Positions 6,790 to 12,479 of a stretch of 13,346 bases of DNA are shown here, in pieces. How positions within the stretch are numbered: position 1 is the first letter of the stretch; every line of letters begins with the position of its first letter. Source of the DNA: DATEPR01 sp036503065. GTDB taxonomy: Bacteria; Actinomycetota; Actinomycetes; Mycobacteriales; Pseudonocardiaceae. The translations under genes were made by a program, and so were the position numbers. The stretch spans positions 1 to 13,346 of the forward strand of contig DASXXM010000120.1 of NCBI GenBank assembly GCA_036503065.1, in the 5' to 3' direction. Under the pieces are notes generated by a model that had not been told where the DNA came from, made no database searches, and saw only the letters and a program-made list of their open reading frames with translations.

Positions 6790-7013
6790 AGTACGTCAAG
6801 GCGTTCGGGCAGTTCTGGTACGACTTCGTCATCGGCGACGACCCGAAGATCGCGGTCGCGGTCGTCATCGCGCTCGCGGTACTCGTGGGGGCGCTGTCGA
6901 TCGGGCTGTTCGGTGACGCCGGACTTGCCGTGCTGGGCGGTGTGCTGATCGTGGCCGCGTTCACGGTGACCCTGCTCGTCGACACCCGCCCACGGGTCAA
7001 CCGGGATCGTTGA
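6786..7013 (+). CDS. Small two-helix membrane protein coupled to the COG4280-like gene
   Basis: A 75-residue protein starting at GTG 6786, inside the GTGA overlap with the upstream gene. It opens with VKYVKAFGQFWYDFVIGDDPKIAVAV; the FWYDFVIGDD motif before the first helix is one I associate with short actinobacterial proteins encoded beside this transporter family. Two membrane segments follow (about 24-44 and 48-67), ending in an Arg-rich tail. Overlap, shared promoter and matched size suggest it is a subunit or assembly partner of the larger membrane protein; that is inference. The last 17 bases overlap the end of the convergent ChrB-like gene. Confidence 0.75.
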   Translation: MKYVKAFGQFWYDFVIGDDPKIAVAVVIALAVLVGALSIGLFGDAGLAVLGGVLIVAAFTVTLLVDTRPRVNRDR

Positions 7014-7590
7014 CGGTCCGCTCGTACACGTCCGCCTCGAACTGCTCCAGCAGCACCTCGCAGTCGGCGACGCGCTGGCGCGCGGTGTCCCGGCCCTCGG
7101 CGCCCATCCAGTCGCGTGACTCCACCCGGTCCAGCCAGCGCCGCAGCTTCTCCAGGTCCTGCCGGATCTCCTCGGCCTCCTCGAACGTGTAGTTCTTGCG
7201 GAACCGTTCGAACTCGATCTCCTTGACGAACTTCGTGTCGCACTCCTCGATGATCTCGGCGTACTCCTTCGCCGACTGCGCACGGAACCCGGTCACGAAC
7301 GTCAACCGAGTGTCCTCCTCGACGTCACGCAGCGTCAGGAAGATGCTGGAGCCGCCGAGTTCGTCGATCCGCTCCCGCACCCGGTCCAGGCTGGCCCGCA
7401 GGTCCGGCCGGTCCGGCAGCACGCACACCGCCTGCTGCACGTACAGCCCGCCCATCCGTTTCAGGTCCCGCCACACCGCGACCCTGGCCTTGGACGAGTC
7501 GCTGGGCACCCGGTAGATCAGCATCAGCCACGGGCCGCCGTCGACGGCTGGATCCGGTTCCGCGGAAGGCGCGCGTGCTGCGGTGGACAT
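6997..7590 (-). CDS. ChrB N-terminal-domain protein
   Basis: A 197-residue soluble protein matching the ChrB N-terminal domain (chromate-resistance protein ChrB). Seen: WLMLIYRVPSDSSKARVAVWRDLKRMGGLYVQQAVCVLPD (21-60), ELGGSSIFL (77-85), an Arg/Glu-rich amphipathic middle (104-150), and RRWLDRVESRDWMGA...RQRVADCEVLLEQFEADVY (150-189). Full ChrB adds a C-terminal domain and affects expression of the ChrA chromate exporter; this protein has only the N-terminal part and no ChrA is in view. Start ATG 7590 gives a short disordered leader before the domain. It converges on the COG4280-like operon (17-bp overlap) and is divergent from the condensation-domain gene, with only about 43 bases between starts. 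A regulator or sensor role is inferred. Confidence 0.8.
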   Translation of the reverse strand: MSTAARAPSAEPDPAVDGGPWLMLIYRVPSDSSKARVAVWRDLKRMGGLYVQQAVCVLPDRPDLRASLDRVRERIDELGGSSIFLTLRDVEEDTRLTFVTGFRAQSAKEYAEIIEECDTKFVKEIEFERFRKNYTFEEAEEIRQDLEKLRRWLDRVESRDWMGAEGRDTARQRVADCEVLLEQFEADVYERTVNDPG

Positions 7591-7601
7591 GCACGTCAGG
7601 C

Positions 7602-7607
7602 TACTGT
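7602..7607 (+). promoter_or_regulatory. Candidate -10 box of the condensation-domain gene
   Basis: TACTGT at 7602-7607 fits TAnnnT and lies in the 43-base gap between two divergent starts. No -35 match is visible, and one would fall inside the ChrB-like coding sequence. The leader would be about 20 bases. Confidence 0.25.
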
Positions 7608-7633
7608 CATGGGCTTCCGGAGACGGGGTGCGC

Positions 7634-8977
7634 ATGCGGACCGAATCGATCCTGGTCCCCTTCCACGGCAACGGGTCCGGTACCGGCGAACTCAGCTGGG
7701 GCCAGTGGATGATCTGGCCGCGAATGCGGAACTCGCCTGCCGCGTTCAACATGGGCGGCGCGGTGCCCTGCCCGCCGGGCACCACCATCGCCGACTTCGT
7801 GGACATCGTCCGGTTCATGATGGACCGCCACCAGGCGCTGCGCACCCGGCTGCGGTTCGCCGCCGACGGCACACCCCGCCAGGTCGTCACCGAGTCCGGA
7901 CGGCTGCCGTTGGAGATCCTCGACGTGCCCGACAGCGGCGACCCGGCCGCGACCGCGGAACGGGTCCGGGCCCGTTACCAGAACACCGCGTTCGACTACG
8001 AGTTCGAATGGCCGGTGCGGATGGCGGTCATCCGGCAGCACGGCAGGCCGACCCACTCCGTCGTGATCATGAACCACCTGGCCGTCGACGCGCACAGCCT
8101 CGCGATCCTGGCCGGCGGCTTCGCCGGTCGCGGCAACGGCGACCGACGGACCGAATCCGACATCGGGCCACTCGCCCAGGCGGCGTACCAGCAATCCAGG
8201 GCCGGGCAGCGGGCCAGCACCGCCGCGCTGCGCTCCTGGGAACGGCTACTGCGTGCCGTGCCGGCCGACCGGTTCGGCGACTGCGGCGACCCACGGCGGC
8301 CGCGCTACTGGCAGGGCGCCTACCGCTCCCCCGCCGGCTACCTGGCGATCCGGTCCATCGCCGCACGCGAGGAGGTCGACACCGCACCCGTGCTGCTGGC
8401 CGCGATCGCGGTCAGCATGGCCAGGATCACCCGCAATCCGCTGACGCTGTGGCAACTGGTGGTCAGCAACAGGTTCCGGGCCAACCTCGCCGACACCGTC
8501 GGCCCGGTGTCCCAGTCCGGCCTGTGCTCGATCAACCTGGCCGACATCACCTTCCGCGAGGCCGTGACCAGGGCCCGCGGCGCGATCCTGACCGCGGGCA
8601 TGAACGGCTACTACGACCCACGTCGCCGCAACGACCTGCTCACCGAGCTCAACGCGGAACGCGGCCGGGACATCGACATCACCTGCATCATCAACGACCG
8701 CCGGCAGCCGGCCGCGGACACCCCGATGGACCGGCCGCCCACCGCGGCCGAGATCAACGCCGCCGTCGGCACCGGTGAACTGCGCTGGGACTTCACCACC
8801 GACCTGCCCAGCGACAACTTCTTCGTGCACATCAACAACCTGCCGGACACCCTGGACTACGCGATCTGCTCGGACACCCACCACTTCGCCGTCGACGACC
8901 TGATCACCTGCCTGCACGGCGTCGAGGCGGTCGCGGTCGAGGCGGCGCTCGATCCGGACGCGGTCACCGGGGTCTAG
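7634..8977 (+). CDS. Stand-alone condensation-domain-like acyltransferase
   Basis: A 447-residue protein with the fold signature of NRPS condensation domains and PapA-type acyltransferases (CoA-dependent acyltransferase superfamily). Seen: ELSWGQWMIWPRMRNSPAAFNM (19-40, counterpart of the LSxxQxxxW motif), RHQALRTRLRF (65-75), the active-site region VIMNHLAVDAHSLAILAG (144-161), and NRFRANLADTVGPVSQSGLCSI (279-300), matching the late NRxxxxxxxVG motif. The catalytic HHxxxDG reads N147-H148-LAV-D152-A153: the second His and the Asp are kept, the first His and the Gly are changed. No adenylation, carrier or thioesterase domain is nearby. It could join acyl groups to a free substrate, or be non-catalytic. 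ATG 7634 is chosen; GTG 7628, five bases after GGAG, is equally possible. It shares its stop tetramer CTAG with the convergent XRE gene. Confidence 0.8.
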   Translation: MRTESILVPFHGNGSGTGELSWGQWMIWPRMRNSPAAFNMGGAVPCPPGTTIADFVDIVRFMMDRHQALRTRLRFAADGTPRQVVTESGRLPLEILDVPDSGDPAATAERVRARYQNTAFDYEFEWPVRMAVIRQHGRPTHSVVIMNHLAVDAHSLAILAGGFAGRGNGDRRTESDIGPLAQAAYQQSRAGQRASTAALRSWERLLRAVPADRFGDCGDPRRPRYWQGAYRSPAGYLAIRSIAAREEVDTAPVLLAAIAVSMARITRNPLTLWQLVVSNRFRANLADTVGPVSQSGLCSINLADITFREAVTRARGAILTAGMNGYYDPRRRNDLLTELNAERGRDIDITCIINDRRQPAADTPMDRPPTAAEINAAVGTGELRWDFTTDLPSDNFFVHINNLPDTLDYAICSDTHHFAVDDLITCLHGVEAVAVEAALDPDAVTGV

Positions 8978-9795
8978 CGCGGATCGGACACATCAGCACG
9001 GTCCACCATGGCGGCCGACTCGTCCGGTGACAGCGCCAACGCGCACAGGCGCTCGAACACGGCGGCGTGGCGCTGGTGGTCGTCCGGGTACATGCCGTTG
9101 GCGAACACCGTGGTCAGGCCGGTGCTGAGCGGAAACCGCAGCATCGTGAACGAACCGAGCAGGGCCGGATGCGCCCCGGCCGCGAACGGCAGCACCTGGA
9201 TCGTGACGTCCGACCGGTCGGCCAGCAGGTGCCGCAACTGGGCCCGCCACACCTCCGGTCCGCCGACCTCGCGGCGCAACACGGACTCGTCGAGCACGAC
9301 GTGCTGTGCCGCCCGCACCCGACGCCGCCGGACCGCGTTGAGCTCGACCAGCCGCTCGACGTCGACATCGGGCGTGACGGCGGCCGCCATGGCACGGCAG
9401 TAGTCGTCGGTCTGCAGCAGGTCGGGCACGAACCCGGCCGCGTACGTCCACAACTCGGTGGCCTCGGACTCCTCGCCGAGACAGCGTTCGAACCAGCCGG
9501 GCACGACGTCGGCGAAGTCCTGGTACCAGCCGCGCTGCTCGGCCGTCTCCGCCAGCTCCACCAACCGCTCGACCAGCGGCGAGCCGATGCCGTAGCTGCT
9601 GCACAACAAGCGAACCGTACGCGGCAGGATGACCTGCTTGGCACCCTCGATCCGGCTGATCGACGCCCGCGACAGACCGGTGCCGGCGGCGGCGGCCTCC
9701 ATCGTGGTGAAGCCGGCGGCCACCCGCAGCTCCCGCAACCGCCCACCGAGCCTGCGGCGACGAACCGCGGGACCGACATCGTCCGACATCGACAT
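8974..9795 (-). CDS. XRE-family regulator with DUF5753 (Scr1-type antitoxin-like)
   Basis: A 273-residue DNA-binding protein of the large actinomycete family with an N-terminal XRE helix-turn-helix (about 17-71: GGRLRELRVAAGFTTMEAAA, then LSRASISRIEGAK) and a C-terminal DUF5753 domain (about 88-262). Domain marks include GWYQDF, FVPDLLQTDDYCRAM (122-136), RRRRVRA, VLDESVLRREVGG, VTIQVLPFAAGAHPALLGSFTMLRF and a short C-terminal helix. Many family members pair with a small DUF397 protein and have been compared to toxin-antitoxin systems; no DUF397 gene is visible on either side. The start is ATG 9795 or ATG 9789; GGAAGAG lies just upstream. The neighbouring convergent gene is the condensation protein, so a functional link is only suggested by position. 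Confidence 0.88.
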   Translation of the reverse strand: MSMSDDVGPAVRRRRLGGRLRELRVAAGFTTMEAAAAGTGLSRASISRIEGAKQVILPRTVRLLCSSYGIGSPLVERLVELAETAEQRGWYQDFADVVPGWFERCLGEESEATELWTYAAGFVPDLLQTDDYCRAMAAAVTPDVDVERLVELNAVRRRRVRAAQHVVLDESVLRREVGGPEVWRAQLRHLLADRSDVTIQVLPFAAGAHPALLGSFTMLRFPLSTGLTTVFANGMYPDDHQRHAAVFERLCALALSPDESAAMVDRADVSDPR

Positions 9796-9900
9796 TCTCT
9801 TCCGTAGGCGGCAAGACGCGGCCAGTCTGCCGGTTTCCCCGGCCGCGATCGAGTCGGTTCACCCCAATGAGCAATCCAGGGTGCAACGTACGCGGTGGCA

Positions 9901-9935
9901 CGCCGCCCGGCTCCGACTTGCCGAGCCGGGCGGCG
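9901..9935. repeat. 13-bp inverted repeat in the divergent XRE spacer
   Basis: A perfect 13-bp stem pairs 9901-9913 with 9923-9935 around a 9-base loop (9914-9922). All but two of the 13 pairs are G-C. It lies about midway between the starts of two divergent regulators, roughly 105 bases from one and 93 from the other, so it cannot be the ordinary 3' terminator of either gene. It could be a leader hairpin, an operator, or the end of a short unannotated RNA. Confidence 0.6.
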
Positions 9936-9972
9936 ACCCCTTTCACCCCACCGTGTGTCGCGCGACGGACGG

Positions 9973-10001
9973 TGCACTGTGTACGGTACATCGCGTAAAC
10001 G
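9973..10001 (+). promoter_or_regulatory. Candidate promoter and operator of the small XRE gene
   Basis: TGCACT (9973-9978) and TAAACG (9996-10001) are spaced by 17 bases. Within the spacer lies the perfect odd-centred palindrome TGTACGGTACA (9980-9990), well placed for a repressor. Neither hexamer is a strong consensus match. The position suggests autoregulation or control by the divergent XRE protein. Confidence 0.35.
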
Positions 10002-10028
10002 ATCAAGACGGCAGGACGGACGGACACG

Positions 10029-10427
10029 ATGGATCAGGCGGACCCGTGGGTGAACGGGTTGATCGACAGGGCGACCGAGGAAGCGATCCTGCGGGCGATC
10101 GGCGACCTACTGCGGCGCGTCCGCCTCAACAGCGGACTGGCCCTGAACGAGCTCGCCAACCGCTGCGGTGTCTCGCAGTCCGTGCTGTGTCGGGTGGAGC
10201 TGGCCCGGCGCGCGCCGGGGCTGCCGTTCCTGCTCAACGTGTGCGCTCGGCTGGGCATCCGCGCGAGCGACCTGTTCCGCGCGGCGGAGGACGCCGCCGT
10301 ACCCCTCCCACCAAGTTCAATGGCACCGCCCGGCGAGCCGCGGTCCGGGCGGTTTCACGAGTTGCTCGAGGCGTCCGGCTCGTGTGCGGCAAGGCCGGAC
10401 CAGCCGGACGCCTCGATCGCCCGATAG
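10029..10427 (+). CDS. Small XRE-family transcription regulator
   Basis: A 132-residue protein with one recognised domain, an XRE helix-turn-helix at about 22-84: AIGDLLRRVRLNSGLALNELANRCGVSQSVLCRVELARRAPGLPFLLNVCARLGIRASDLF. The remaining 45 residues are Pro/Ala/Ser-rich and look unstructured, with no sensor domain. The ATG at 10029 follows a GGAC triplet repeat (10014-10025) rather than a clear ribosome site. The gene is divergent from the XRE-DUF5753 regulator, across a spacer that holds a 13-bp hairpin and a palindrome. Its last 73 bases overlap the 3' end of the convergent GntR gene, so its C-terminal 24 residues are encoded opposite another gene. Function beyond DNA binding is not shown. 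Confidence 0.8.
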   Translation: MDQADPWVNGLIDRATEEAILRAIGDLLRRVRLNSGLALNELANRCGVSQSVLCRVELARRAPGLPFLLNVCARLGIRASDLFRAAEDAAVPLPPSSMAPPGEPRSGRFHELLEASGSCAARPDQPDASIAR

Positions 10428-11086
10428 CCGGCCATGATGATCGACTTGGTGATGGCGACCGCCAGTTCGGTGTCCCGGTCGGTGTAGGCGGCGAGCAGGC
10501 GCTCGTGGTCCTCGACCGAGCGGGTCAGGCGGCCGGGGAACGACAGGCTCAACCTGCGTAGTTGCAGGGTGCGCAAGCCCAGGTTGGCCAGCATCCTGGC
10601 CAGCTGGCGGTTGCCGGACACCTCGGCCTCGGCCTGGCGGAACGCCACGTTGCGCCAGAAGTAGCCGTCCACGTCGGCGCGCGCCGCGTCGAGCCGCAAC
10701 TGTTCCTGCAGGCGGTGCAGCACGGCGAGGCCGTCGGCGGCCGTGTTGCGCACGATCAGCTCGCTGACCATGCCGTGCAGGCACGCGCGCACCTCGTACG
10801 TCTCGCGCACCTGGTCCAGTGTGACCAGCGCCACGCGCGGCCGCCGCCGGGCAGGGATGTCCACCAGGCCTTCGCGTTGCAGGGTCAGCAAGGCCTCGCG
10901 TACGGGGGTGCGGCTGCTGCCGTAGCGCCGGGCCAGCTCGACCGAGTTGACGTCCGCGCCCGGCGGCAGGCTGCCGTCGATGATCCGCATCGCCAGGTCG
11001 GCCACCATCCGGTCGACCAGCGACGACTCGGACCGGTCGTCGCCGAGCATGCGGCCGAGAACGCCGTCGGGGCCCTCGACGCTCAC
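10355..11086 (-). CDS. GntR/FadR-family regulator with FCD domain
   Basis: A 243-residue regulator. The winged helix spans about 22-90: LVDRMVADLAMRIIDGSLPPGADVNSVELARRYGSSRTPVREALLTLQREGLVDI, the canonical GntR pattern. The all-helical FCD ligand domain fills about 95-225, with ETYEVRACLHGMVSELIV, FRQAEAEVSGN and VEDHERLLAAY. FCD domains usually bind a metal through one Asp and three His; here the FH of the usual FHxxxxxASGN motif is F149-R150, and the last helix (AVAITKSIIMAG) lacks its histidine, leaving only H194 evident. The metal site is therefore probably lost. GTG 11086 is chosen because AGGA lies seven bases upstream; in-frame GTG 11110 and 11113 have no ribosome site. It is divergent from the phosphotransferase gene, its likely target. 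Confidence 0.87.
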   Translation of the reverse strand: MSVEGPDGVLGRMLGDDRSESSLVDRMVADLAMRIIDGSLPPGADVNSVELARRYGSSRTPVREALLTLQREGLVDIPARRRPRVALVTLDQVRETYEVRACLHGMVSELIVRNTAADGLAVLHRLQEQLRLDAARADVDGYFWRNVAFRQAEAEVSGNRQLARMLANLGLRTLQLRRLSLSFPGRLTRSVEDHERLLAAYTDRDTELAVAITKSIIMAGYRAIEASGWSGLAAHEPDASSNS

Positions 11087-11093
11087 CCGGATG

Positions 11094-11122
11094 TCCTGGC
11101 TCGACCACACCACACCATTATC
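11094..11122 (-). promoter_or_regulatory. -10 box and ribosome site of the GntR gene
   Basis: On the minus strand GATAAT (11117-11122) is a five-of-six -10 match. Transcription would start near 11110, and AGGA (11094-11097) then sits seven bases before GTG 11086. This spacing is the main reason for choosing that start. No good -35 is seen. Confidence 0.45.
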
Positions 11123-11170
11123 GCGAACCGGTGGACGGATATTCACGCGCCAGGATGCCCCGCAACGGCC

Positions 11171-11176
11171 TAACGT
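11171..11176 (+). promoter_or_regulatory. -10 box for a leaderless phosphotransferase mRNA
   Basis: TAACGT at 11171-11176 fits TAnnnT and ends eight bases before GTG 11185, so transcription would begin at or next to the start codon. The same hexamer is used at 5965-5970. No -35 match is visible. Confidence 0.35.
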
Positions 11177-11184
11177 CCTGCGCC

Positions 11185-12396
11185 GTGTCCGATTCCGAAT
11201 TCCCGCCGTGCGTGGCCACGCTGACCCTGGTCGATCCCGGCGGCCGGCCGCTGGGCACCCTGCCGCCACTGCCGCCGACCGCGTCGTCGTGGTGGAAGGA
11301 CATCGGCCCGGTGGTCGACGCGGCCCGCGAGCGGTACGGCATCGACGTGACGATCCTGCGGTTGCTGGCCGCCTACCAGCCCGCGCCGCCCGGCGGCTCG
11401 GTGACGTATCTGGCCGAGTACGACGGGCCGCCGTTGTCGGGCCTGCGCCCGGCAATGCCGACCGCGCCGCATCCGTTGCGCATGTCGTGGGCGCAGCCGG
11501 GCGGCCCGGCGAAGTCGCTGGCCTGGGCCGACGAGGTGCTGGCCGGGCACGGCCGCACGGTCACCGGGCGGCAGCAGGTCCGGACGTGGAACCTGTCCTC
11601 GATCTGGCGCCTTGACACCGACCGCGGACCGGCGTGGCTGAAGGAAGTGCCGCCGTTCATGGCACACGAAGGCGCCGTGCTGGGCTGGCTGGGCCGGCCG
11701 AACACGCCGACGCTGCTCTGCGCGGCCGGTCACCGGATGGTGCTCGAGGACATCCCCGGCACCGACCGGTACGACGCGCCCTCGCCGGAACGCCAGGAGA
11801 TGCTGGCCGACCTGCTCGAAATCCAGGCCGACTCGGTCGACCGGCTGCCGGAACTGATCGAACTCGGCGTGCCGCGCGAAGGCGCCGCCGGGTTCCGCCA
11901 TGACGCGGAAACCATGCTGCCGCAGTGGATCGACGGTCTGCCGCGGGAGGACCGGGCCGTGCTGGACGATCTCGTCGGCGGGCTGGCCGAGCGCTTCGCG
12001 GCGCTGGCCGACTGCGGTATTCCGGACACGCTGATGCACGCCGACTTCCACCCGGGCAACGTCCGCGCCGACGGCACCCACCGGGTGCTCATCGACTGGG
12101 GCGACAGCCGGATCGGGCACCCGGCCGTCGACCTGATCAGGATGCGCGACTGCCCGGGGTCGGACCAGGAAGCGTTGTGCGAGCAGTGGTGCGCGTACTG
12201 GCGGCGGGCCGTGCCCGGCAGCGAGCCGGAACGGGCCGTCGAGCTGATCGACCCGGTGGTCGCGCTGCGCGGTGCCCTGATCTACGGCATGTTCCTGCGA
12301 TCGATCGAGCCGTCCGAGCGCCCGTACCACGATCTCGACGTGCCGAACGGCGTGCGCACCGCGATCGAACTGCACCGTATGTCACAGCCGGCATAG
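11185..12396 (+). CDS. Aminoglycoside-phosphotransferase-like kinase with extra N-terminal domain
   Basis: A 403-residue protein. The C-terminal part (about 125-380) is an APH/choline-kinase-type phosphotransferase: a lysine-bearing strand PAWLKEVPP (K153), E162 in AHEGAVLGWLG, a hinge region MVLEDIPG, the catalytic loop HADFHPGN (H285, D287, N292) and the metal-binding IDWGD (D304). The first 115 residues form a separate domain (CVATLTLVDPGG, WWKDIGPVVDAARERYGIDVTILRLL, GGSVTYLAEYDGP) that resembles the start of a NUDIX fold but shows no NUDIX box. The true substrate is unknown; an antibiotic or a small cell metabolite is possible. GTG 11185 is chosen because a -10 box ends just before it; ATG 11155 is an in-frame alternative without a usable ribosome site. 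It is divergent from the GntR regulator, which may control it. Confidence 0.83.
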   Translation: MSDSEFPPCVATLTLVDPGGRPLGTLPPLPPTASSWWKDIGPVVDAARERYGIDVTILRLLAAYQPAPPGGSVTYLAEYDGPPLSGLRPAMPTAPHPLRMSWAQPGGPAKSLAWADEVLAGHGRTVTGRQQVRTWNLSSIWRLDTDRGPAWLKEVPPFMAHEGAVLGWLGRPNTPTLLCAAGHRMVLEDIPGTDRYDAPSPERQEMLADLLEIQADSVDRLPELIELGVPREGAAGFRHDAETMLPQWIDGLPREDRAVLDDLVGGLAERFAALADCGIPDTLMHADFHPGNVRADGTHRVLIDWGDSRIGHPAVDLIRMRDCPGSDQEALCEQWCAYWRRAVPGSEPERAVELIDPVVALRGALIYGMFLRSIEPSERPYHDLDVPNGVRTAIELHRMSQPA

Positions 12397-12453
12397 CGTC
12401 CCGCGAACTCGTGCCAGTCACCAGCTGTTTCGGCGTGCCGCGTCAGTAGGCAA

Positions 12454-12472
12454 CTCACATGTGAGATACCGT
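12454..12472 (+). promoter_or_regulatory. Palindromic operator and -10 of the HTH-MurA gene
   Basis: CTCACATGTGAG (12454-12465) is a perfect 12-bp palindrome. TACCGT (12467-12472) fits a -10 box and ends seven bases before ATG 12480, predicting a leaderless mRNA. The palindrome fills the end of the promoter spacer, where a bound repressor would exclude RNA polymerase. The HTH domain encoded just downstream is the obvious candidate to bind it. Confidence 0.5.
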
Positions 12473-12479
12473 AACCCAC

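Noticed and set aside
7609..8778. 389-codon plus-strand frame overlapping the condensation gene
   Set aside because: It is an alternate-frame shadow composed largely of Arg, Gly, Pro and His. The frame at 7634-8977 carries the recognisable motifs.
8993..10027. 344-codon minus-strand frame over the XRE-DUF5753 gene
   Set aside because: It is out of frame with the conserved HTH and DUF5753 motifs and Arg/Gly-rich throughout.
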